Origin: Alysiella crassa DSM 2578
GTDB taxonomy: Bacteria; Pseudomonadota; Gammaproteobacteria; Burkholderiales; Neisseriaceae
Length of the DNA: 64,000 bases
Assembly (NCBI RefSeq): GCF_000745955.1
Contig: NZ_JQKH01000007.1
Location: forward strand, 1 to 64,000
Direction: 5' to 3'
The notes beneath the pieces were generated by a model. The model searched no databases. It was not told the origin of the DNA and saw only the letters and a program-made list of their open reading frames with translations. Shown here piece after piece: positions 41,845-50,088 of this stretch. Every line of letters begins with the position of its first letter. Position 1 is the first letter of the stretch. The translations under genes and the position numbers were made by a program.

Positions 41845-43272
41845 TTATTCCTCATCAATTTCATGCGCCAATAAAGTATCCAATAATTTATCTTGCTCGC
41901 CCTTGTCCATGCTTTCAATGCGTAGGGTTTCGCGGTATTCAGCAGCTTCGGCGGCAAGCGTGAATTGCGCTTGAATGCCCAATTCTGCCAATTTTTCTTT
42001 TAATTGCAATGGGGTAACGCGGAAAAACTCTTTTCTGTGGTTCACTTTATTCACACGCGCATGGTTAAACTCACGATGCAATAATTTTTCCAATGCTGGC
42101 GCGTCTTCCGAATAAATCAGCGCGTGAACATCAAATAAAAACGGCACGGATGCATCGCCCAACTCACGCACACGGTCTAACGGTTCAAGGCGGCGTGTCA
42201 TACCGATTTTCATCATATTGTCGCCAAACGAACCGATGTTGGAAATCAGATACACATGACCCGCTCGCGTTTGTTGTGCCATAGACAGGGCGCGTTGGTT
42301 TTTCTCTTCGGCTTCTTTTAATTTGATATTCAATTCAGCCAATTGTGCTTCATATTGTGCTTTCTGTTCTTCGCTGGCTTTTGCCATTGCCGCACGCGCT
42401 TTTTCCATTGCAGCCTGCAACATGGCTTCTTCTTTGGCTGCGTCTTTGATGGCTTTTTCGTATTCTTTGCGAGCGCGTTCTTCTTCTTTGGCTTGCTCAC
42501 GCAGGGCGCGTTGCTGTTCGCGTTCTTCGGTTCGTAGGGTTTGCAATACGCTTGCCCATTTCAATTCGTCTTGGCGGATTTTGTAATATTCTTGGGTAAT
42601 ATTGGCGGCAAAATAGGCTTGTTTGGCGTGGTATTCAGTCAATGCGTAAACATCGGCAAGTTCTTGTTTTAATTTGCCATAGTTTTCATGTTTGACTTTG
42701 CCAATCAATTCTTCGGCATGGACATTGAAAAAATCCAGCAAAATCTTGGACGTACCATTTTGCTGGTCGGTGGCTGTGCCTTGTTTTATCATTTGGCGCA
42801 TGGTAGCACGACAGGCTTTGAGTTTTTCGCCTGCTTTGTGAATCTGATATTCATCGGCTAACTCGTCCATCAATTGAATACTGGGAATCAAATATTCATC
42901 GCCATAGCCGTTGATTTTGCGCTGGATAACGGCTTCGGCTTCACGGACGGCGTTCAGCTCGCGTGTGGCAAGGGCAACTTTTTGGCGTTCTTCTAAAACG
43001 GTTTGTTTGGCAGCCTGAACACGCTGATTGATATCTTGAATGTGTTTGTTTTTAGTGGCAGCCAATTTGTCATAAGCATTTTTGACTTCCTGCTCGTGGG
43101 CTTTGATTTTTTGATGTAGTTGATGGCGTTCCCGAAGCAGTTCGCGGTCTTTTTCTGCTAATTCGGCGCGTTCCTCATCAAGCAAGCCTTTGTTTTTGTC
43201 TTTTTGCAAATACATGCCAGCCCAAAACCCCAAACCACCCACAATAGACAAACACAATAATATCCAAAACAT
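41845..43272 (-). CDS. Membrane-anchored DUF4041/GIY-YIG nuclease (SNIPE-like)
   Basis: From the ATG at 43272 the protein has 475 residues. It has an N-terminal membrane span (MFWILLCLSIVGGLGFWAGM, 1-20), a long coiled coil with DUF4041 (about 90-240) around GDEYLIPSIQLMDELADEY and FFNVHAEELIGKVKHENYGK, a second Ala/Glu/Lys-rich coiled coil, and a C-terminal GIY-YIG/Mug113 domain (about 337-425) with GHVYLISNIG, MMKIGMTRR and LHREFNHARVNK. To my knowledge this is the layout of SNIPE, a membrane nuclease that cuts phage DNA during injection. An upstream TTG start would remove the ribosome-binding site GGGAG from its place. Confidence 0.85.
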   Translation of the reverse strand: MFWILLCLSIVGGLGFWAGMYLQKDKNKGLLDEERAELAEKDRELLRERHQLHQKIKAHEQEVKNAYDKLAATKNKHIQDINQRVQAAKQTVLEERQKVALATRELNAVREAEAVIQRKINGYGDEYLIPSIQLMDELADEYQIHKAGEKLKACRATMRQMIKQGTATDQQNGTSKILLDFFNVHAEELIGKVKHENYGKLKQELADVYALTEYHAKQAYFAANITQEYYKIRQDELKWASVLQTLRTEEREQQRALREQAKEEERARKEYEKAIKDAAKEEAMLQAAMEKARAAMAKASEEQKAQYEAQLAELNIKLKEAEEKNQRALSMAQQTRAGHVYLISNIGSFGDNMMKIGMTRRLEPLDRVRELGDASVPFLFDVHALIYSEDAPALEKLLHREFNHARVNKVNHRKEFFRVTPLQLKEKLAELGIQAQFTLAAEAAEYRETLRIESMDKGEQDKLLDTLLAHEIDEE

Positions 43273-43289
43273 ACACGCTCTCCCAATAA

Positions 43290-43302
43290 AGCCGAAATTA
43301 TA
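43290..43302 (-). promoter_or_regulatory. -10 box of the SNIPE-like gene's own promoter
   Basis: TATAAT in TTGTATAATTT lies at 43302-43297 on the minus strand, 25 bases before the ATG at 43272 and just after the terminator of the HU gene. A poor -35 (TTTCAA) sits 15 bp upstream. GGGAG precedes the start codon. This suggests expression independent of the lytic operon. Confidence 0.6.
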
Positions 43303-43310
43303 CAATAGAA

Positions 43311-43352
43311 AATCCCCTTGAAAGCATTGAATAATATACTTTCAAGGGGATT
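43311..43352 (-). terminator. Terminator after the HU gene
   Basis: AATCCCCTTGAAAG pairs perfectly with CTTTCAAGGGGATT around a 14-base loop, followed by TTCT on the minus strand. It closes the early operon upstream of the defence-like cassette. Confidence 0.8.
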
Positions 43353-43367
43353 GACTTGTGATAAAAA

Positions 43368-43640
43368 TTAAGCAACACCGTCTTTCAGCGATTTACCTGC
43401 TTTGAATTTGGGTGCGCGACTGGCGAGAATAACCACAGGTTCGCCCGTTTTCGGATTGCGTCCTACACGTTCAGCACGTTGGGTCGTGCTGAAACTGCCA
43501 AAGCCTTTGATTTCTACCGTGCCACCATGTGCCAATTCTGATTGCACAATCGTGCAAAAAGCATCAAGTGCATCATCGGCTTGGGTTTTAGTCAAACCTG
43601 CAATGCTGGCAATATGTTGAATTAAAGTGGATTTATTCAT
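43368..43640 (-). CDS. HU/IHF-family DNA-binding protein (phage)
   Basis: The 90-residue protein is a typical HU: MNKSTLIQHIASIAGLTKTQ, GFGSFSTTQRAERVGRNPKT (beta arm) and APKFKAGKSLKD. It bends DNA and could assist transpososome assembly, as host HU does for Mu. It is close to host HU in pattern and may be host-derived. Confidence 0.92.
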   Translation of the reverse strand: MNKSTLIQHIASIAGLTKTQADDALDAFCTIVQSELAHGGTVEIKGFGSFSTTQRAERVGRNPKTGEPVVILASRAPKFKAGKSLKDGVA

Positions 43641-43738
43641 GGTTTAAACTCCAATTAAAAGATTTAAAAAAATCGGCGGATTTTTAAAAACCGCTCCGCC
43701 GTGTACGGTTGATTTGTTTTCAGGCTGTCTGAACCCAG

Positions 43739-44095
43739 TTAATCAACTTCACCACTCAAGATTTCATCAATCACGGACGGGACAGGTGCGAATAAGGTTT
43801 CCACTTCACGCAATTCAAATTTTTCTTGAAATTCGCGCATGGGACGCACCCAAACTTGATTTTCTTCATCAATGTAAACAGCCATTTCTGTTTGGTCGCT
43901 TTCCAATTTTGCTGTATACAACAGCGTGTAAGCGGTCTGCTTTACCTTGTGAATATGGCTAGGGTGGTTAATATCTGTAATACCGTGAATTAACCGCCAT
44001 TGCTGTGGCGAAATCACAGAATGTGATTCATATTTTGATGTCGGTGCATCTAACAGCATGGTTAAATGGGCGACACGTTTGGTATTTTCAGCCAT
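43739..44095 (-). CDS. Early-region phage protein, unknown (118 aa)
   Basis: The protein starts MAENTKRVAHLTMLLDAPTS and contains QTAYTLLYTAKLESDQTEMA. No family recognised. It lies between two other small unknown genes of the early operon. Good ribosome-binding site (AAAGGA region) before the ATG. Confidence 0.65.
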   Translation of the reverse strand: MAENTKRVAHLTMLLDAPTSKYESHSVISPQQWRLIHGITDINHPSHIHKVKQTAYTLLYTAKLESDQTEMAVYIDEENQVWVRPMREFQEKFELREVETLFAPVPSVIDEILSGEVD

Positions 44096-44116
44096 GATTA
44101 TTTTTCCTTTTACTTT

Positions 44117-44335
44117 TTAGGCTGCCTGATTGCGGAAATCTTTGATAATGACATCGCCTAAAAAGTAAGCAATATCGCTAGTTGGGTGTACGCAACCCTT
44201 TGTCTTATCATCAAATTTGACTTTAAGATAAGCGTTGTGCGCACCAATCACCTCACCTGTTTGCCCATTACCTAAAATAATGCGAATCCCTTTGATTAAA
44301 AAGGGTAAATCGTAGGTTTCTTTAATGTAGTCCAT
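44117..44335 (-). CDS. Early-region phage protein, unknown (72 aa)
   Basis: The protein starts MDYIKETYDLPFLIKGIRII and has an SH3-like beta pattern (GQTGEVIGAHNAYLKVKFDD). It lies just downstream of the MITE insertion 44410-44544, which separates it from the rest of the early operon. Confidence 0.65.
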   Translation of the reverse strand: MDYIKETYDLPFLIKGIRIILGNGQTGEVIGAHNAYLKVKFDDKTKGCVHPTSDIAYFLGDVIIKDFRNQAA

Positions 44336-44409
44336 CGTGTTTTTCCTTAAAAATAATGGCGGATTTTTAAAAACCGCTCCGCCGTTGCGGTTTATTTTTC
44401 AGGCTGCCT

Positions 44410-44544
44410 TTCAGTACACGACAAAAATAACTGTAGGGTGTGCCGTGCGCACCAAAACCCACCACAATATTTAAATTATTCAGTAATTTGGTGCGCATGG
44501 CGCACCCTACATTTTTGTGATTGGAAAAATTGTCGTGTACTGTA
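44410..44544. mobile_element. 135-bp MITE, copy B, inserted in a DUS within the prophage
   Basis: The element has terminal inverted repeats CAGTACACGACAA (44412-44424) and TTGTCGTGTACTG (44530-44542) and an inner GC-rich inverted repeat, GTAGGGTGTGCCGTGCGCACC against GGTGCGCATGGCGCACCCTAC (about 44433-44511; each arm 21 bases, quoted in part by position). AGGCTGCCT flanks it on both sides (44401-44409, 44545-44553), so a single DUS was duplicated. The terminal repeats equal the right end of the IS4-type element at 246-258, its likely source of transposase. No coding capacity. Confidence 0.8.
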
Positions 44545-44558
44545 AGGCTGCCTGAAAA

Positions 44559-44909
44559 TCAATGCACAGTACTTTTGGGCGAAACATCATGTTCAGCCGA
44601 CAAAATCATCTGCATCTTGGGGTTGCTCAACATCATGTCCACAAACTTCAATTGTTGGGCAAAGTAGGCAAATTCACGACTAAATTGCGCTTTCAATGCA
44701 GCGTGTGCCGAAACCGCTTGATAAATCCCCTCGTAAAACGGCTTGGCAACCAACAAGTTGTTGTAATTAAACAACCATGAATCTTGCTCATCTTTGGATA
44801 ATTCATTGATTTTTCCCGAGATAACAACTTTTGTGCAATCTTCCAATGCCGCAGCAAAGACCATCAAAACCGCCATTAAGGTTGTGGTATCGGTTTCCAT
44901 CTTATTCAT
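44559..44909 (-). CDS. Early-region phage protein, unknown (116 aa)
   Basis: The protein starts MNKMETDTTTLMAVLMVFAA and has a helical body (FSREFAYFAQQLKFVDMMLS). Its start overlaps the gam stop by 4 bp. The MITE lies just 15 bp after its stop codon. Family not recognised. Confidence 0.65.
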   Translation of the reverse strand: MNKMETDTTTLMAVLMVFAAALEDCTKVVISGKINELSKDEQDSWLFNYNNLLVAKPFYEGIYQAVSAHAALKAQFSREFAYFAQQLKFVDMMLSNPKMQMILSAEHDVSPKSTVH

Positions 44910-45439
44910 GCTTGCGCTCCCACTTTTTCAAAAATTGGCTCAATCACAAACGACTCTTTACCCGATGAAATGCGGATACCGTCAATTTGTCCATTGTTAA
45001 ACATCTCTGGGTATTGCAAAATCAACTCGCGGTTGATTTCCAATTTTTCGCGTACAAAACGCTTGTAACGCGAATCTGACAACAGGCGGTCAATCACTTC
45101 CGCACTATGTTTCTGCGAAATGCTCACGCTGGGCGAATTGAAACGCCATTTCACAACACCTGTTGAAAAATCAGCATATTTCACGCGATTGTTATCGGTT
45201 AATTGGGCGCGGTTCGCTTCGCACCATGTTTGGCAACTGGACGATAAAATATTAATTTGTGTTTGTAATTCAGACACTTTCTTATCGCAGGCTGCCTTGA
45301 TTTCACTAATTTGGTCGTTCATGGACGCTTTCAAGCGCAAAATTTCACGCTCTAATACACCAATTTCGCCAATTTTCTGTACGACTTCTTCACGCGATTG
45401 CGCGGAAGAGACTGATTGGGTTTTGATTTTTTTACTCAT
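44906..45439 (-). CDS. gam: Host-nuclease inhibitor Gam (Mu Gam family)
   Basis: The 177-residue protein has an N-terminal coiled coil (LEREILRLKASMNDQISEIK) and the Gam body RVKYADFSTGVVKWRFNSPS with the C-terminal VREKLEINRELILQYPEMF. Mu Gam is a Ku-like dimer that binds double-strand ends and protects them from RecBCD. It sits in the early region as in Mu. Confidence 0.88.
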   Translation of the reverse strand: MSKKIKTQSVSSAQSREEVVQKIGEIGVLEREILRLKASMNDQISEIKAACDKKVSELQTQINILSSSCQTWCEANRAQLTDNNRVKYADFSTGVVKWRFNSPSVSISQKHSAEVIDRLLSDSRYKRFVREKLEINRELILQYPEMFNNGQIDGIRISSGKESFVIEPIFEKVGAQA

Positions 45440-45954
45440 GGTTTAGCTTTCAAATAGTTAGGTGATTTATTTAAGGTCGCCCTCATATTTTTAATATGTT
45501 TGGCTGCTTGGGCTTTTTGCTGCTCTGTGCGCGGCGGTGGGTCGGGGGACTTTGGTGGCGCAATCGGTGGTGGTGGCGGCGCGGTATTGATGGGCAAATC
45601 TTCTGAATTTGGGTCAATCGCATTGACAATGGAAGTCCAGTTATCATCGCTATTTTCAAAATTCACAATAAGTTCCATCATATCAATCAACAAAGCATGG
45701 TTTTCAAGCGGTGGATTCAGGCTTTCTCGCTGTTCAAGCAAGTGTTGAACTGCGATTTGCCACGCGTCCGCAGGGTAAATTTTCCAGAACTCGTCCACTT
45801 CCATCAAAATCCCGTATGTTTGTTCCAGCGTGAGCGGTGCTTCTTTACAAGAAAATAATTTAATATATTCAAGTAATAATCGCGTATGCTCGCCACCCAT
45901 TTGGGCAATTTGGGCAATGGCACGTTTGGCGAATTTCAGTTCGGTTTCGCTCAT
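45436..45954 (-). CDS. Early-region phage protein with Pro-rich linker (172 aa)
   Basis: The N-terminal 120 residues are helical (TELKFAKRAIAQIAQMGGEH). A linker APPPPPIAPPKSPDPPPRT (about 139-157) and a short basic tail follow. Start and stop overlap neighbours by 4 bp. Family not recognised. Confidence 0.65.
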   Translation of the reverse strand: MSETELKFAKRAIAQIAQMGGEHTRLLLEYIKLFSCKEAPLTLEQTYGILMEVDEFWKIYPADAWQIAVQHLLEQRESLNPPLENHALLIDMMELIVNFENSDDNWTSIVNAIDPNSEDLPINTAPPPPPIAPPKSPDPPPRTEQQKAQAAKHIKNMRATLNKSPNYLKAKP

Positions 45955-46334
45955 AGCAACTCCATAACCGTTCGACCTGTGGCAACATAAAAATGCGGAC
46001 TATCGGTAACATTTTGAATTAAAAAATGTTCCAATTCAGATGCCGTGTATTTTTTCATGATGTTTTGGTATTTGCGCGGCGGCTCTTTCCACTTGATTGG
46101 CTTGCCCGACAACAAAGCAGCCGCCAAATTGTGATGTCCATCAACCACCAGCCAATAACGTTTGCCACGCAATTCCACATCATGCACACGCACCACAAAC
46201 ACTTGAAAATGTGCCATTTTGTTGCGAACCACATTCATGTCTAAATGTTTTTGGCAACTAATCAATGGCGGTGATTCAGGGTTGAGTGTTGCGCCCACCG
46301 ACTGAAAGATTTGGGTAATCATGGGTTTAATCAT
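45951..46334 (-). CDS. ParB/Srx-like nuclease-domain protein (127 aa)
   Basis: The protein contains YWLVVDGHHNLAAALLSGKP, the GHHR-like motif of the ParB N-terminal (ParB/Srx) fold, preceded by MAHFQVFVVRVHDVELRGKR. A ParB-like domain without the HTH part. Role in a Mu-like early region is unknown; CTP or nucleotide binding is possible but not shown. Confidence 0.65.
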   Translation of the reverse strand: MIKPMITQIFQSVGATLNPESPPLISCQKHLDMNVVRNKMAHFQVFVVRVHDVELRGKRYWLVVDGHHNLAAALLSGKPIKWKEPPRKYQNIMKKYTASELEHFLIQNVTDSPHFYVATGRTVMELL

Positions 46335-46394
46335 TTTTCATTCAACCTTTCTGCAAATTGCACTGCTTTTTGAATACCAAACAAACTTACTCTT

Positions 46395-46574
46395 CTAACA
46401 AAAATGGCTCTGTTCCACATCTGCATGATTCAAAGCATCAATAATCATATTGGCAGCCTGAACAATCACGTTCAACTGATATTGTGAACATTGCCCTTGT
46501 GGATTTTGTCGGGCAATTTCATCTAAAATCGCCACAACAAATGGTGGCTGTTCATAGATAAATGTCTCACTCAT
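46395..46574 (-). CDS. Small early-region phage protein (59 aa)
   Basis: The ORF reads MSETFIYEQPPFVVAILDEI, then ARQNPQGQCSQYQLNVIVQA and ANMIIDALNHADVEQSHFC. The ATG has AAGAAAT upstream and the gene fills the gap between the ParB-like and membrane genes. No family recognised. Confidence 0.5.
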   Translation of the reverse strand: MSETFIYEQPPFVVAILDEIARQNPQGQCSQYQLNVIVQAANMIIDALNHADVEQSHFC

Positions 46575-46626
46575 TTCTTAAAATCCTATAAAATCAAATA
46601 TTTAATAAAATTAACAGGCAAAAAAA

Positions 46627-46842
46627 TTATTGTGCTGCCTGTTTTTCAACAGGCTGCTTGCCACGTTTGGGCTGAATATTAGCGGCGAGTTTCGGCAATT
46701 TCAGGCTGCCTGAAAACAGTTTCACCGAAAATCCTACCAGTCCGCAAACCGTCAGCATAAACAACACAGGCAGCAGCAATTTCAGCCAAACCAGCACAGC
46801 CTGCCAAAAGGTCAAATTTAAATACCAATCTAAAAAATTCAT
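46627..46842 (-). CDS. Small phage membrane protein (71 aa)
   Basis: Residues about 10-45 form one or two membrane spans (LTFWQAVLVWLKLLLPVLFM, LTVCGLVGFSVKLF). A basic tail follows, including DUS-encoded SGSLK. The ATG overlaps the stop of the zinc-finger gene in ATGA. Confidence 0.65.
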   Translation of the reverse strand: MNFLDWYLNLTFWQAVLVWLKLLLPVLFMLTVCGLVGFSVKLFSGSLKLPKLAANIQPKRGKQPVEKQAAQ

Positions 46843-46991
46843 GATTTAATCCTTTGTTTAATTTCACAAAATTTACATACATTAAACCAGTTTTTCAGGG
46901 CTTTACCCCGACCAGTTCGTCTAAAGTGCCGTAAAAATCGGGTTTCGCCACAATATTCACAGCATTTCATGCGTGGAAATTTCCGTCCCAT
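46839..46991 (-). CDS. Zinc-finger micropeptide in the early operon (50 aa)
   Basis: The ORF reads MGRKFPRMKCCEYCGETRFL, RHFRRTGRGKALKNWFNVCK, FCEIKQRIKS. Cys11-x2-Cys14 and Cys39-x2-Cys42 make a four-Cys finger with a basic centre, suited to nucleic-acid binding. AGAGGG precedes the ATG, and the stop overlaps the next gene in ATGA. It lies between MuB and the small membrane gene. Confidence 0.65.
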   Translation of the reverse strand: MGRKFPRMKCCEYCGETRFLRHFRRTGRGKALKNWFNVCKFCEIKQRIKS

Positions 46992-47000
46992 GTCCACCCT

Positions 47001-47894
47001 CTAATTTTTCAACAACATATCATCAATGGCTTGCACCATATCCGCGTTAATTGGCTCGCTATGCTGTTTACTCCAACGGTCGCAGTGATACATGATTTTC
47101 CACAGGCGGCGTGGGCTGCCATTTGCGCGTTTAACCATATTTTTCAATAAAGTATCGCTCACTTGTGGCAAAGTAACACGCCCAATTTCTGCCAATTCTT
47201 CATCTGCTACGCGGTCAGGCAAGTCCAGCGTTTGCCCAATGCGGCTATGCAGTTGTGCCAATTCGCCGTGTCGCCCCATCAGATTGCTCAACAAACGTGG
47301 CATACCTGCCAACACCAAGCCCACACCAGCAATGTCGTGTAGCCTACGCAGAATTTCTAATGATTTAGTGGACAAATTCTCCGCTTCATCAACAATAATC
47401 ATGCGCCCCGAATCGTTTAATTTCGCTAAAATCGCTTCATTCATATCGTTCAGGCTGCCTGAAACGCTCACGCCAATCTTTTTCGCAATCGTTTTCAACA
47501 CCACCGCAGGGGTGTATGTGGGCATGGCTTCAATCAAAACCACATCGGGGTGCTGGGCAGCGTAATAGCGCAGCGCGGTGGTTTTGCCCATGCCTGCATT
47601 GCCATATAACAAGCCATCTTCGCAAGCCAAATGCACAGATGAGAGCAAATTCAAAATGCGTTTGGTGGTAGCGGTGTTGGCTAATACACGTTCCAGCGCA
47701 TCAATGGTTTGCTTGCCCAATTCACGCTCCAAATAGGCAACGATTTTGTGTTCAAGATTATCCACATTGCCCACATACTTGTTTTGCAACCATTGCGAAA
47801 TCGCGGTATGGCTCACATCTGCGCCTTTGGACACTTGCCCTTGCGACACTTGATTGTTTTGCATAAATTGACGTAAACGGTCTTGTAAAGTCAT
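47001..47894 (-). CDS. MuB-like AAA ATPase, DNA transposition protein
   Basis: The 297-residue protein has an N-terminal HTH (NNQVSQGQVSKGADVSHTAI, about 14-33), Walker A GNAGMGKT (98-105) and Walker B MIIVDEAE (165-172), then LAGMPRLLSNLMGRHGELAQ. It selects target DNA and activates the transposase. It is encoded 62 bp after the transposase gene. A DUS sits at residues about 144-148 (SGSLN). Confidence 0.9.
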   Translation of the reverse strand: MTLQDRLRQFMQNNQVSQGQVSKGADVSHTAISQWLQNKYVGNVDNLEHKIVAYLERELGKQTIDALERVLANTATTKRILNLLSSVHLACEDGLLYGNAGMGKTTALRYYAAQHPDVVLIEAMPTYTPAVVLKTIAKKIGVSVSGSLNDMNEAILAKLNDSGRMIIVDEAENLSTKSLEILRRLHDIAGVGLVLAGMPRLLSNLMGRHGELAQLHSRIGQTLDLPDRVADEELAEIGRVTLPQVSDTLLKNMVKRANGSPRRLWKIMYHCDRWSKQHSEPINADMVQAIDDMLLKN

Positions 47895-47956
47895 TTTAAA
47901 AATCCTTTAAAGTGTGTTTAAATTGGGTTTAAAACATTTTCAGGCAGCCTGAAAAG

Positions 47957-50077
47957 TTAAAAGCGATACTTATTGATTCGTGGGGTAGCTTCCAGCACTT
48001 CCACGTCCAGCACTTCCACAGTTTGCGGAATCGTCAGCTCATTGGCGGCAACCATTGGCGCGGATAATTTTTCAAAATCAGGCGTGTTTTCAATGAGATT
48101 GCCGCCCTTAATGTCCATTTCAATGCGCTTGATTTGGTTTTGTTTGAGCTTAATTTGTTTTTCAGCACGTTTGCGGCGTTGCGTTTCCGCTTTGCTTTCC
48201 ACATCAGGGAATGCGTCTCGCGTATTGCCGTTCAGCTTCGCCATGCACACAAAACGCCCATCTTTCAAATACACGCCCACGTCTTGCGGTCTATCCCAAT
48301 CGTAAGCAATTAACACTTTTTCGCCGTTGTATGGGGCAAGCTCGGTACTGAAATAGGCTTTATTATCAAAGCGCAACCAACCACGTGATACTGTCCGCTC
48401 TTCCATGCTGCGCTCCAACAATTGCAGCTCGTCTTCGCTTAAGATTTCGGGGCGTTTTTCAGGCTCTATCTGCGCCATGCGAAATGCCCAGTATTCCATC
48501 GGGCTGTAATGCTTGCCCGTGTCGGGATTTTTGGGGTGTTCGCTGTGTGGGGTGCGGTTGTATTCATCAATCATTGCCGTAAAATCAGCCATAAATTCAT
48601 GAAAAGTTGGCATTTTTTCTTTGTAACGTTTCTGCTCGTCAGTCAAAGTTTTGCCGTCTTGTTCCGCTTTCGCCCAACTGTTTGTTTTGCGATACATCAA
48701 ATTACCCACCGATTTATCCATATCACTACCATGATAAGTAGCGTATTCTTTGGCAAGTTTGATGGTGGTAACGTCCCACAAGCCTTCAATTAAACCACGC
48801 CCTTGCGGTCGCCCTCCCATGCCCGTGTGGTGTTCAATATCCAAACGTGGACAAATCCCCGTCAATTCGCCTGTAATATCGCGCCCCGTCTCGCCCTTGC
48901 CATTATCCGAATAAATCAACACAGGCAAACCCACCAAGCGCAATGCCATCCGAATCGCGTCCGCCACCGCTTTACAGCTTTCCGACACCGTGATACTGAA
49001 ACCTACAATCCGCCGCGTACAACCATCTACAATCATCGTGATTTCAGGCACATACGGCTGACCATGTTCAAAATGCCGAATCCGCGCTTTCAAACTATGC
49101 CCGTCAATAATCCAAACTTGATTCGGTTCAAGAACGTGCCAATTTCGCTTCACATAAGGCAGCAGCGATAAATATTGTTGCCCCACGCGCCGACCCTTTT
49201 CACGCACCATCTGTGGCATTTTGCCCCACACGCGCCGCACCACATGAATGCTGGGCAACTCATTTTCAGGCAGCCCATCGCTGTGCCATTGCCGTGCAAA
49301 TTTTTCATAACTGTGTTTCAGTTTCGGTTTGGCAGGGATTTGGTGGATTTTCAGAAAACGTGGCAACCATGTTTCATCTAAAAACGACCGCCCCAAATTA
49401 GTGGTTTTCGGAGCAAGTGCCAGCAATCGTGCATTTACGTTACTGTCAGCAGCTTTAAAAGCTGCCAGCCAATTCAAAATAGTTCGTGCCGAAACATCGC
49501 GTTTACCATTTATTCGTGCATTGGCGATGGGGACAAGCTGGCTAATTCGTTCAGGCAGCACCCCCATGCGCATCTGCTCTAAAAAATAGGCAACCGATTG
49601 TTTTTTAGAATACTTTAGCGTTTCGCCAATGCTCAACACATCTAAAACAATCGCCAATCGCGCATCAGCGCATTGCCTGTCTTTCAGTGTCAGCCGTTTT
49701 ACTGCTTCATTCGGATTATCCAAATCCAAAGCAAGCTGATTGTCTTCAGCGCGGTGGACAGTTGGCAAACCTTTGGGGTTGGCACGGGATTTACGCGTGG
49801 TTTTTGGGGTTTCGCTGATTTGCAGGCTGCCTGAAAGCTCAAATTCGGCAATTTCTTCGGTTTGGTTAGCTAATTTCTGTTGAACTAATTTGCTGTAAAC
49901 CGCTTCCCGAATGGGAACTGGCAAGGCAGAAATCAAATATTCCACACCACCACCGCGACCTTTTCGTGGGCGAGATTGCCAGTTTTCGCGTTCTGCTTTT
50001 TTCTTTAAACCACGAACCGTTTTTGGCAAATCTTGAATATTCAGTTTTACAAGCTCATTCATATTAATGAATTGCAT
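47957..50077 (-). CDS. MuA-like DDE transposase
   Basis: The 706-residue protein has N-terminal DNA-binding domains, including the Mu-type winged helix (VRGLKKKAERENWQSRPRKG, about 22-41), and an RNase H-fold core with Asp325 (VWIIDGHS), Asp391 (IYSDNGKG) and Glu431 (RGLIEGLWD). A beta-barrel domain and a basic C-terminal region for MuB contact follow. It integrates and replicates the phage by transposition. The ATG at 50077 or one five codons later may be used. All catalytic residues appear present. Confidence 0.93.
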   Translation of the reverse strand: MQFINMNELVKLNIQDLPKTVRGLKKKAERENWQSRPRKGRGGGVEYLISALPVPIREAVYSKLVQQKLANQTEEIAEFELSGSLQISETPKTTRKSRANPKGLPTVHRAEDNQLALDLDNPNEAVKRLTLKDRQCADARLAIVLDVLSIGETLKYSKKQSVAYFLEQMRMGVLPERISQLVPIANARINGKRDVSARTILNWLAAFKAADSNVNARLLALAPKTTNLGRSFLDETWLPRFLKIHQIPAKPKLKHSYEKFARQWHSDGLPENELPSIHVVRRVWGKMPQMVREKGRRVGQQYLSLLPYVKRNWHVLEPNQVWIIDGHSLKARIRHFEHGQPYVPEITMIVDGCTRRIVGFSITVSESCKAVADAIRMALRLVGLPVLIYSDNGKGETGRDITGELTGICPRLDIEHHTGMGGRPQGRGLIEGLWDVTTIKLAKEYATYHGSDMDKSVGNLMYRKTNSWAKAEQDGKTLTDEQKRYKEKMPTFHEFMADFTAMIDEYNRTPHSEHPKNPDTGKHYSPMEYWAFRMAQIEPEKRPEILSEDELQLLERSMEERTVSRGWLRFDNKAYFSTELAPYNGEKVLIAYDWDRPQDVGVYLKDGRFVCMAKLNGNTRDAFPDVESKAETQRRKRAEKQIKLKQNQIKRIEMDIKGGNLIENTPDFEKLSAPMVAANELTIPQTVEVLDVEVLEATPRINKYRF

Positions 50078-50088
50078 GATAAAACTCC

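Noticed and set aside
43695-43707. GCCGTGTACGG near 43695 as another IS4/MITE end
   Set aside because: It matches only part of the terminal repeat and has no partner or DUS core directly at the proper edge.
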